A stretch of 23,098 nt of DNA from Collodictyon triciliatum (taxonomy: Eukaryota > CRuMs). Position 1 is the stretch's first letter; each line of letters opens with the position of its first letter. Both the position numbers and the translations under genes were made by a program. The stretch is taken from NCBI GenBank assembly GCA_043381765.1, contig JBHJMP010000531.1:1-23098 (forward strand), read 5' to 3'. Of this stretch, positions 1 through 10,100 are shown one piece after another. The notes below the pieces were generated by a model. It did no database searches, had not been told where the DNA came from, and saw nothing but the letters and a program-made list of their open reading frames with translations.

Positions 1-68
1 TTTTCTTTTTTTTTTTTCTTTTTTCTTTTTTTTTTTTTTTTTTTTTTAATTCTAATTTTCTTCGCCAG

Positions 69-425
69 ATAGACTGGGAGGCTGTTATTCCTTTATGCGA
101 TGATTGGCAGATAACTCTTTCTACAAGACATGAAGGCGAATGGCCAACCAGTTTTCAACTTGTTTCTGTCAAAGTATTCTCACTATCAACTTTGAGAAAA
201 CGCACAATCTTTGCTGGCAGAAGATACCCAAACGCCCCACGAGGGCAAAGTGTTCCAGCGATTGTCAAGGAGAGGAGAAAAAGAAGCGCAAGGGGAAAGA
301 GGAACGGAAGAAAGAAGCAGCAACTTCAGGTGTATTATTACATCGATTCTCGCAAACTGAAATTGGGTTTAGAAATCGCAAGAATAATAGCATCAACTTC
401 CCAGACGTTTTCTCTCTCAGAGTAG
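69..425 (+). CDS. 3'-terminal exon of an unrecognised gene (partial)
   Basis: An open frame begins directly after a long T-rich tract ending in AG at 67-68, a typical 3' splice site, and runs 118 codons to a TAG stop at 423-425. The frame starts I-D-W-E-A-V-I-P-L. It carries a strongly basic stretch near the middle (K-E-R-R-K-R-S-A-R-G-K-R-N-G-R-K-K), which could be a nuclear localisation or RNA-binding segment. An AATAAA at 462-467 lies about 37 bases past the stop, where a polyadenylation signal would sit. I do not recognise the family. The upstream exons are outside the window. The exon could be shorter if another acceptor is used, for example the one ending near 149, or the frame could be fortuitous. 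The gene converges tail-to-tail with the large minus-strand gene. Confidence 0.4.
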   Translation: MDWEAVIPLCDDWQITLSTRHEGEWPTSFQLVSVKVFSLSTLRKRTIFAGRRYPNAPRGQSVPAIVKERRKRSARGKRNGRKKQQLQVYYYIDSRKLKLGLEIARIIASTSQTFSLSE

Positions 426-542
426 AGCGTAAGTACCAAAGAAGACGAACTTATACATAGAAATAAAATCATGATTTCGTCTGTCGCTCCCAAGTAGAAA
501 AGACTCGGGAATAGCATGGGAGTATTGGGCTTATTTCTCAGC

Positions 543-544
<2 letters not shown>

Positions 545-574
<30 letters not shown>
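545..574. repeat. Poly(T) tract, 30 bases
   Basis: Uninterrupted T run in the convergent spacer. It could be a mononucleotide microsatellite or, read on the minus strand, an A tract. Confidence 0.9.
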
Positions 575-575
<1 letters not shown>

Positions 576-894
576 GAGAAACGGTGCGGGCTAAGAAACA
601 AGTTTTAGTTTAATGGCTGTGATGAAAGTAAAGAAGACAACGTGATGTGGTATAGGATGAGTCGAGCTGGGCTGGGCTGGGCTGAGCAGGGATTAAAACA
701 TCATCCTTCTTATAAGGACGGGTTTGTCCATGCAGACTTTGAATCAAAGATATAATCCACCGGACCTGATATAACTCCGGCTACCCACTGTATGGAATGA
801 GGATGTGTCAGCACTTTAGCATTATCTTAATACAGCACAAGAGTCTCAGTGTCAAGGGATGGCACTTTTAGGATTCTCTTTGTCTTTTTCTTAG

Positions 895-1085
895 TTTTTT
901 CATTTTTTCATTTTTTCTTCTTTTCTTCTTTGTTTTTTTCTTTTTTTCTTTTTTTCTTTTTTCTTTGTTTTTTTCTTTGTTTTTTTCTTTGTTTTTTTCT
1001 TTGTTTTTTCTTTGTTTTTTCTTTGTTTTTTTTCTTTGTTTTTTTTCTTTGTTTTACACTTTTTCCTTTTTCCTTTTTCCTTTTT
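895..1085. repeat. T-rich imperfect tandem repeat (CTTTG/TTTTTC units)
   Basis: About 190 bases composed almost entirely of T with C and G at intervals. The core at about 960-1055 repeats units of the form CTTTG followed by six to eight T; the end has TTTTTCC units. It lies just beyond the stop of the minus-strand gene. Confidence 0.85.
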
Positions 1086-1180
1086 TTCTTTTGAAAATGA
1101 GAAACTTATTGTGCTCCTGATGGAAAAGAGGGAATAGACAGAGGCATGTGGTATTGAAGACATAGTGCTCGACGACTAGC

Positions 1181-4100
1181 TCATATAGATGTCAAGATAC
1201 GTACGACTGCGTGCAACACATCTCCGTTTGGCTTCCGGATAAGCCCTTTTCCTTCCTTCCGATTACGAGCATAAGTCCCTTCAAACACCATCTTTGAATC
1301 ATTATCCGTGAATGTTCCTCGGCCGTGTCGCTAAAATGTTATAAAATATATGAATGCTAGAATAATGCAGAAAATAAAAAAAATTAGAATATCTGTATCA
1401 ATTATATGTATACATAACATTTAATTATTTATGAGAAAATTTTTCGTCCTCAGGATTTTAAGGTGTTAAGGAACAATTGGTACGCGACAAAAAACAAAGT
1501 ATATATTCAAGCAAAAATAGAGCAAATGAAGAGATACTTACTAAATCGGCTTCCCATTCACCTTCGTAGGTATCTCCGTTTGGATATGTGATTATGCCTA
1601 TGAATTGTATTTAGTTTGTTTTATCATCTCATTCAGTGACTTAGATAAATGCAAAGACAGGTCATGCTACACGATATATGCTTTTTCGAGCTAAGTTGAT
1701 TATGTGATTTACATATTGCATTCCTAATGTTTGTTTATTCTTTTCGTATCTTTTCCTTCTTTTTTTATCCATTTACTGTATATTTTAAAGTCCTCTACCC
1801 GTTCCGTGTTTCTTGTTTGAGACCCACGTTCCGTGGTATTTGTATGTGAGTTTATCCCATGAATATTTTCCAACTCCGTGAAACTTTTTCGAAAGGTAAT
1901 TGATTAGTAAAAGCAGAATTCTTCATTGAAGCACAAAATATAAGCGAAGGCGATATCTTGACTATCATTAGAACATAAACTTAAACCCTGGAATAATACA
2001 ATATATACTTCGTCATTTTTCCACTCTCCTTCATATGATTCACCAGCTTGTTCGTTGATGAACTTCCCTTCCCCAGACCTTATTAGAGATGAATAAATCG
2101 ATTGCGCATATATCAACACGAATGTATAATGAATAATGGATATCGTTTGCATTCAAAAAGACGTGTAGCCTTTCTTAACAACATACCTCATATTATTGAC
2201 CCAAGAACCTTCGTATCGGCTACCGTTTGTGTAATGCATCGTCCCTTGCCCGTTTCTCTTTAAGAAGAAAAAAATGTGTAAATTGAGTTAAATTAAGAAA
2301 AAAATGACAATACTTGGTAGACAAAAAAAAAAAAAAAAAGCTTCCAGCTAGTCAAGGGATGGGGATAAATAAGTCTTGTTTTGTTTTGTTTTGTTTTGTT
2401 TTGTTTTGTTTTGTTTTGTTTTGTTTTGTTTTGTTTTGTTTTGTTTTGTTTTGTTTTGTTTTGTTTTGTTTTGTTTTTCTCTGCTCTAGCTTTCATGTGG
2501 CGCTGGTGGGATGAGGAACATACTTGACCATCACACCATCCCCCGGCATACTTCCCTCCATCCGATGTGGTTTCTGATACAATGCCAACCGGAATTCCCT
2601 ATTGATTTCGAGAGAAAGGAGAGAAAGGAGAGAAAGGAGAGAAAGGAGAGAAAGGAGAGAAAGGAGAGAAAGGAGAGAAAGGTCTTAGAAGGGGAAATAT
2701 GTATGCATAGATGTACCTGGAACGAATAACCACTGCGTGTATTTGACTCAAATTCATACTAAAAGGCTTAAAGTCACAGTGCCCATATGATGTATTGAAA
2801 CAAAAAAGAAAAGAAAAGGTACATTCTCAAAGAGGGCATCGACCATATCTCCTGTTTCATACACCAATTTCCCGCGTCCATCTTTTTTGGATTGCAACAT
2901 GTAAGTAAAATAATAATAAAAAAAATTGGTTGAAAACGTGTGATATTACATGTGTGTCCGTATAGAAAATCCTATAAAAGCAAAACTGTTGATAAGAAAG
3001 TGTCTACAAAATGAAAAGATATGATGGTCAAATGATGATACTTTTCTTTCCATTCTCAAACTCTCCATCATAGAACTCCGACTGGTCTCCACGTCTTTCG
3101 AAAGAGAACCCCCTTCCGTGTTTCTTATCCTCATACCATGTCCCATCGTAGGATGAACCTAATTTTAGAGTTGAGGAAGAATGGCATGTTAAGCAAGGGT
3201 CCATACACATCGCATGCACTTTTCCTTCCTTCATTCAGTTGACAGAGCGCAGGTTTGTGAATGTCAATAATAATACAAGCTGTTTTCCTCTTTCTTGCTA
3301 AAAAAATTTTTTTTATTACCATCAGCATCTACTTGTTTTCCTTTTCCGTGTCTCTATATAAATAAACGTAGTATTACTTTAATTGTCCAAAAAAAATGGC
3401 CATGCAATATGACGGCAATAAAAGAAAATTGATGCATTTTGATAAAATGATTGATTAAAAGGATTTGTATTTACCATTCCGTTAAGCATTTCGCCTGTGT
3501 AGGAACTTTCATCCTGGTACTTATACTCTAAAGTGCGAACTCCTATTCAACGAAAAATTCAAAAAAAATTAACAAAATATGCAAGGCAAACAAATTTAAA
3601 GCAAGATGAATGAATATGTAAATGATAGGTAGAAATATTGGAAAATGGACAATATCGGGATTTACTGAAAAGTGGCTGTTTTGTTCAGCTGTTTCGGTGG
3701 GCTGAGAACAAATCAAATATATCATAAATTCATGCCTTGAAATCCTATATCCGATTGTCTCTCCGCGATGTGGTTTAGGAGATGTAATTTTGCATCCAGT
3801 AGAATAAATGTGAAAAGGAACGATTGTTCGGGGTCGCATATAGATATGGTCAGTTGCTGGTCGTCGACTGTTTTTATATTGTTGTTATAATTTAAAGTTG
3901 AATACTGAATAATTTATATAATAAGATTTACATAAATAAAACAAAAGACAAACAGACAGATCTATACTGTATGTAAGCTAAATCGAAGCAATACCAGATT
4001 CCACTTCGATTATCCATAAATAATTTACTGCTGTTTGATAATAAATGGAACGTCCTGGAGCACATAGCGAAACAGAGCGAGAAAATGAAACACGGTTAAA

Positions 4101-7100
4101 ACAAAAATGCAAGGGAAACCGAAATATGCCTCTGTATAGTATGCATTTGTTCTTTGAATCCACAAACCAACAATCAGAACGAAAATATCGGAAAATAGTA
4201 TTGCGGTACATTGGCCAAGCGGAGTTTTTTGTGTCGCCCTATCACTAAATGGTAGTGTTTGGATACGAGTGTTTATTGTATTGTATTGTATTGTATTGTA
4301 TTGTATTGTATTGTATTGTATTGTATTGTATTGTATTGTATTGTATTGTATTGTATTGTATTGTATTGTATTGTATTGTATGGTCAGATTCTTTTTCATT
4401 ATTAAGAAATCAAAGTTGTGTGTATTACACTTTGGTGAGAATTCCCTGTGCTTCTCCGATGTAATGTCTTGTTGGAAGGAAAAGTTTCTGTAGTTCCCAG
4501 AGTTTGCAAATATTTCAGTAAATATGGTAATTTTTTTATTTCTATTCGCATGCGTTTTATTTTATTATTTTTTTTTTAAAAAAAAAGGGGGGATTTATTG
4601 GTATTTAGGATGATTGAATGAAGTGAATTTAACACTAAGGTAAAAAAGTTATATCAGAGGGTACAATTGTGAAACGACACAAACCTCAAACCCATCTATT
4701 TTCCCTACTTTATCACGAATGTTTGCTGTACGAACTTGTCTGCATATATAGCAAAAAGAAGGTAGTAGTGGACATCAGTTTAATTGTATTGCAAATATTT
4801 TGAGTTTACATTTCGTTAATTCTAGTATGAAAAGTCGTAACAAAATAAATCTATATATGATTGTGTGTTAATTACGTAAGTGAGATATAGATTTTCCTGA
4901 GAATTTACTTGTTTGTATTTGCAGCTGACCGTTTAATGATTTCAATTGCTGTTTGCAAATCCTTTACATCAAAGTATGTTGGTTCGATTATAAGGATGAA
5001 AACAAAAGGGAAAAGAATGTATGACAGATTGAAATGTCGAGAGTTTAAACAAGTATATGATAAAGCTTGAGAGTCCGATAGGAAATTTGATCACTGAAGA
5101 AGGAAAACCTCATAGTCAGGGTGAGATTTCGGCGTATATTTTTCCAACTCCTACTCCAAAAGTATAGAAATATTGTAACGTTGGTACAAGAAATCAAGAA
5201 TATAATATATTCATAAATTGAAATGTCAATTGTTCATGAAATATATCATATAATATACCCCAAGCAGCAATACGTAGCGGGGGAGTCTCTGAACAGGTTG
5301 AATCAAGAAGGAGGGAAGGTCGAGATTTTGTGACGCTGGGTCTTTCGTACATTCCTGTATGATAATTAGAGTTTGATTCAGTAAATTGTCACCAGAAAAA
5401 TTCAAGTGAACAGACTAGCCACTCTTATTAACAGATATATTATTAGCACCAGTCATAAAGGGGAAATTTATTTGGCGTCAGGCCTACTTTTGCAAAGGAT
5501 AAAAACAGGGGATATGATGAGCAGCGTTTGTACGTTTCCATAGCGCTCTCAAAGTTGTCAGCATAGCCACTGTATATCTTGAAAAAGTGTTGCTATGTAT
5601 ATTGTCGAATTAGAGAAAAATGAAGAGGCAATGATGAATTACGAACAAAATTGTAAGTGAGAGGAAAGACAATTACATGATATTTTCGATTCAACTGAAT
5701 CATATTAATAAAGCAATCAGGATGCATGCATATATGTGACAGATGTAGAGGATTAGAATAAAAAATAAAAGTATTTACTGCTTTAACGAAGACATGAGAT
5801 ATTTTAGTATCTGACGAAAGTGTTCGAACTGCCTCTTGCAGGTCGGGTAGAATGATATCCTAGAAGAATATGGAAATAAACATATTATGATGTTAGTGGA
5901 CATTTTATTATATAACTTTTACAGAAATATTGCATTTTTCATGATTGGAGAAAAACAAACTTTGTGCAACTTGAAGATGGACTCGATGAGATAAAATATG
6001 GACCTATTGACAACTGCTGAGTTCGAGAGAACTTAAATAATTATGACATTTGGATGATTTATGCAGCACCGAATTAATCTCACTTCATTTCTTCTTCAGA
6101 CAGTATCTTTCTACCATTTGCGAGATGTCTATATAGAGCTTCGATGTATTTCTGGTGAAGGAGAAAAGTCCTTTCAATACTGGTAATATAGATCTTCATT
6201 ATTTATTTAATTATTTCCAAAAATAATTCATACGCAGGTATTTGCTAACAAATTACCTCTTTCACAAACTGCATGTTTTTGACATATGTTTCCTCTGTTT
6301 GGCAAAGTTCCTTTATAACATTTTTTCTCCTTTGATTGGTTTTGATAATTTTAGCTTGTTCCTCGGCAGCCCCTTTGAATGATTTTTTTTTTTTTTAGGA
6401 AAAGAAAAAGTAGTATCAAAGAATAGCGCAAATTTATTTACTTATTTCATAATTGCAGAGGTTTTTTTTTCTTGTGAACATAGTATAACTAGGATTAAAA
6501 AAAAAAGTAGAGAGAGAATAAACGGATACACCACTGGAAGTTCTAGCATACTTTTTTGTTCTTGTTCCTTTTGAAGCACAGATTCTTGCTCTTCTTTCAA
6601 AATTTTCATTTGCCCTTTCCAGTTTTCCATCTTAGTATTGTGAGATGAAAAAAATCGTAGACTGTGTTAGGCGCTAAGGGTACCAACAACGATAAAGAGT
6701 TCATGTAATACAATAATACGCATCAATCTGAGAATAATTACCTCATCAGGGTAGAAAATCACCATTTTGGACCCCGTTTCGTTAGCTTCCACTGAAATAA
6801 AAGATTTTCCAAACAAATTACTCGACATTAGTAATCCTCACATAAAATTACATGCATCGGTGTTGCTTTGGGTTTATTTGCATGCTTGGTTTTAAGTAGG
6901 GGGGGGGGGGGGGAAAAACAAAAANNNNNNNNNNNNNNNNNNNNNNNNNNNNNNNNNNNNNNNNNNNNNNNNNNNNNNNNNNNNNNNNNNNNNNNNNNNN
7001 NNNNNNNNNNNNNNNNNNNNNNNNAAAAAAAAAAAAAAAAAAGGAAAAAAAGGGCATAGGAAAATAAATAGGGACAGTAATAATAATAATAATAATAATA

Positions 7101-10100
7101 ATGAGGATGCACAGCAAATTGATACTTGTTAGGTTAAAGAATCCAGAGTTCAGTTCTGCAATTAACATCTTGTAATCATGAGTATACTCTTCGATTATAC
7201 CGATCAGAACGCTAATGAGCTCTTCTTTTAAAGGGTCGTATCTATACGGGATGGTGTTAAAAAAAAAAAGAAAAGGATTTATAAATGCGTTTCAGCTGGT
7301 CCTCATTTTGTTGTCGATGAACATCACATTTACTTCGCGTTATTTAAAAGCATTTTAATACATCGAACAATGAGAAGGATAAAATTGCTGCTGATATCTT
7401 ACATCAAATCAGATATATTAAGGTCAAATTTTTCGTGAGGTTGTCCATCATGATTGGCTTCCTCCTTTTCGAGAATATGATATTTCATTTTTATCATCAT
7501 TGTATTATTAGCCAAGTAAATAGAAGAAAATAACGTAAAATTTGGGTAAAAGAAGGAGAATATGCCACACTTTGCGATGCTCGACGATTTCGATGTGTTC
7601 GTTCGATTGACTATGAAGAAGAAAATTAGATATCGTTCTGCCATATTTGAAACTCAGATAGCTAACTGCAGAGTCAAAAGGTGTGCACCCTGTAAAATTA
7701 CATTTGCTGTATTTGTGGTGCTAGTTGAAAGCAGGAAAGAATACCTGTGCTCATCACTATGGTGTGAACTTTCTGTAGCCTCGAACTTTTGAGCAAATGA
7801 AAGTAATATTAGTTAAATGTTAGGAACTCGATATCAGCTATTTTTGCTCGTAAATTTTTGAAGAGACATCAACTGAAAAAGCGGACTAAAGAAAACCTGC
7901 TCAGCTGATAATGCACCTTCTGAATAAAAATGCAGCAAATGATAAATTAATCCAAGTTAATTGATAGAATAGGGCAGGTAAATTGGGTAATTGATTGGAA
8001 ATATATTGTTTGAACCTGTTTCAGTAACTATACCAGCTTGAGGCTTTGCAATTTCGTACAGTGGAGTTATTAAATAATGGCCAGATTCATTCTCAACTTT
8101 GTAGAGGTTTGGATATCGAGACAAAAAATCGCTTTTTTATAAGATTTTGCTATTAGTAACTCATTTTCTTAAATGAAATCTCGTAACAGAAGGCATTAGC
8201 CATATAGAAGATCATCAATACAGACTAAAATTGGAAAATATGATGGGGTTAGTATCATGTTCTCATTCGGCGACTGAGTTAATATGAAATTGACCGACCA
8301 AAAAATTACCTCAATTCACCGTGTCTTTCTCTAAAAGCCTTTTTCCATCGGAATCCTGTGTTCTCTTTAAACTCCTCTGCAAGCTCGATGTCAGCGATTG
8401 ATATTCCTGGTCCGTGGTCAGAGAATATTTTTGATATCGCCTGGCATAGCAACTCATTCAGTAAATACTCTATGAGCTTGCATGACATTGAATTTGATGT
8501 GAAAGTAGAAATAAAATGCCGATTATCAAAATATTCCTTACGCCGTATATAAAGTACTTTAAAGGGAATCTGAAAGAAGTGTGAGCCTTGGGGAGAGAGG
8601 AAAAAACCTGCAATAGCCATTCGTCATTCATGATTCGATGGTTCACAATTTTCTTTTGCTTCTCCTCTGGTTTCTGAGTTCCTATCGAACTGCGTAATTG
8701 CGAGCTATTTGTGGATTGATTCAATTCATTTGCAATGAGCATTTGCTTCAATGACTGTCTTCTTTGACTCAAAAGAAGGAAAGTAGATTCTCGCGATGAT
8801 GTTGGTGTCATAGGCTCAATTGGAATTGGTGAATCAGAGTGTGATAGCTTTCTATCTGGTGGTGTAATTGTAAGACTGTTATATAACGAGGGATCGTTGG
8901 TCATTGACGTTTTGCTTGAATTCCCATGGTGTCCTGATTCACTAAATGACGCACTAGATGCTGAACTTTGATAGAGCGCATCTGACATAAGTCTTTCGAT
9001 ATCAGGCCCTGCAGTAAATCTCAATTTTATATATTGAATTTTTCATATCGTTTTTAGTATCTTTTTTGTCTTTTTGTCTTTTTGTCTTTTTGTCTTTTTG
9101 TCTTTTTGTCTTTTTGTCTTTTTGTCTTTTTGTCTTTTTGTCTTTTTGTCTTTTTGTCTTTTTTGAAGTTTTACCTAGGGTTATCTCAAACATATCATTA
9201 AATAGCTTTTGAGACACTCCGTAGTCTCCACCAAAGATGTACCTGAATGATACCATTTAAGAAATAAGACAGCCTCTACCGTTNNNNNNNNNNNNNNNNN
9301 NNNNNNNNNNNNNNNNNNNNNNNNNNNNNNNNNNNNNNNNNNNNNNNNNNNNNNNNNNNNNNNNNNNNNNNNNNNNNNNNNNNTGTTGTTTTTGTTGTTT
9401 TTGTTGTTTTTGTTGTTTTTGTTGTTTTTGTTGTTTTTGTTGTTTTTGTTGTTTTTGTTGTTTTTTTTGTTTTGTTTTTGTTTTTGTTTTTTTGTTTTTT
9501 ATCTCTTAAACATTCTATGCAATATAATTTTTGTGCTACTTCGTTCTAGAAAGAACTATCTGAAGGATTATTTTGAAAAAAAACAATTTGCTGCAGACCA
9601 AAAACATAAAACCAGTTCCCATATGCCACGACAGAATGACCTTTACGTGCGTTCGGGGCAGTGTTTGAATCAATATCGTTCCAATCTCCTCCGACTATGT
9701 GAGGCAGGGAGCGTTAATTTAATGCATGTATTACGGATCAGAGACTTATTGAGCAATTCTCTTGCTGGAGAAAATACACGGTCATCTTCAAAGTATTTTG
9801 ACAAAAATTCCTCGAAACTTTCATAGTACCATAGTTTGTAAAACAAGCAACATTCTTGAAGGGACAAAAAAAAAATGCAAATGATGCACGGAGGGTTTTT
9901 GGTTGTTTTCTTTAAAAGGATTAATATGCACTTATATTAAAACGCTGGATTTTGTTGGTGCATCCTCCAAGCAAAGCAAACCCAGTTCCGAGACCGCCAA
10001 ATGCGTATAAATAATTATCGATAGTAACCACCCTACAAAAAGAAAAAATAACAAAATGAATGACGAAAGCACTTAACTGCATGTCTATTTTTCTAGCTGC

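Larger units (their letters stand above)
426..1180. other. Convergent intergenic spacer with T-rich repeats
   Basis: This stretch lies between the 3' end of the + strand gene and the stop of the large minus-strand gene. It contains the AATAAA at 462-467, a 30-base T run at 545-574, a short GGGCT-type repeat near 665-690, and a long CTTTG/T-rich tract at about 895-1085. Open frames across the T-rich tract translate only to Phe/Leu or Lys runs and are not genes. I see no other coding signal. Confidence 0.6.
1181..3525 (-). other. MORN-repeat module (C-terminal part of the RhoGEF gene)
   Basis: Exons: 3475-3525, 3320-3353, 3042-3158, 2823-2881, 2717-2758, 2187-2257, 2009-2078, 1799-1883, 1542-1597 and 1181-1330. 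Joined, they give about eight MORN repeats of the form YxGxWxxxxxHGxG. Examples are SSYTGEMLNGMRHGKG, SSYDGTWYEDKKHGRG, FYDGEFENGKKNGRG, SRYEGSWVNNMRSGEG, ESYEGEWKNDEFHGVG and DTYEGEWEADLRHGRG. Several repeats are completed only by splicing, for example G|GC at 1799/1597 and A|AT at 3042/2881, which strongly supports the model. The repeat around 2717-2881 is irregular. After the last repeat the protein ends with HAVVRILTSI and TGA. Alsin has MORN repeats in the same place, followed by VPS9; none is visible here. Alone, this block could be read as a separate MORN protein. Confidence 0.85.
6552..7919 (-). other. Helical linker and coiled coil between wHTH and DH
   Basis: Exons: 7897-7919 (only 23 nt), 7745-7785, 7571-7610, 7403-7464, 7126-7241, 6742-6791 and 6552-6630. 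The first three are hydrophilic, His/Ser/Glu-rich (FEATESSHHSDEHSQ). The 7126-7241 exon reads YDPLKEELISVLIGIIEE and is amphipathic helix-like. The 6552-6630 exon reads MENWKGQMKILKEEQESVLQ and continues into EQEQK then RAAEEQAK of the next exon, giving a charged coiled coil that abuts the DH domain. All junctions are in phase. The coiled coil may mediate dimerisation or autoinhibition (inference). Confidence 0.7.

Noticed and set aside
849-1163. Open frames on both strands of the T-rich tract
   Set aside because: They encode only Phe/Leu or Lys runs produced by the repeat, with no domain or splice context.
2376-2682. CRISPR-like array
   Set aside because: The repeats are contiguous simple tandem units without unique spacers, in a eukaryotic intron.
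2293-2729. Open frames of Phe-Cys/Lys-Gln-Asn and Glu-Arg-Lys repeats
   Set aside because: They are translations of intronic 5-bp and 9-bp tandem repeats lying between MORN exons.
4025-4493. Long frames through the (TATTG)n tract
   Set aside because: The repeat has no stop in several frames. Only short flanking parts (4168-4244 and 4429-4487) are real PH-domain exons.
4901-4912. TAA as the end of the RhoGEF right after the DH domain
   Set aside because: A donor AA|GTAAAT lies just before it, and splicing to 4739 continues in phase into the standard DH-PH helix and a PH domain.
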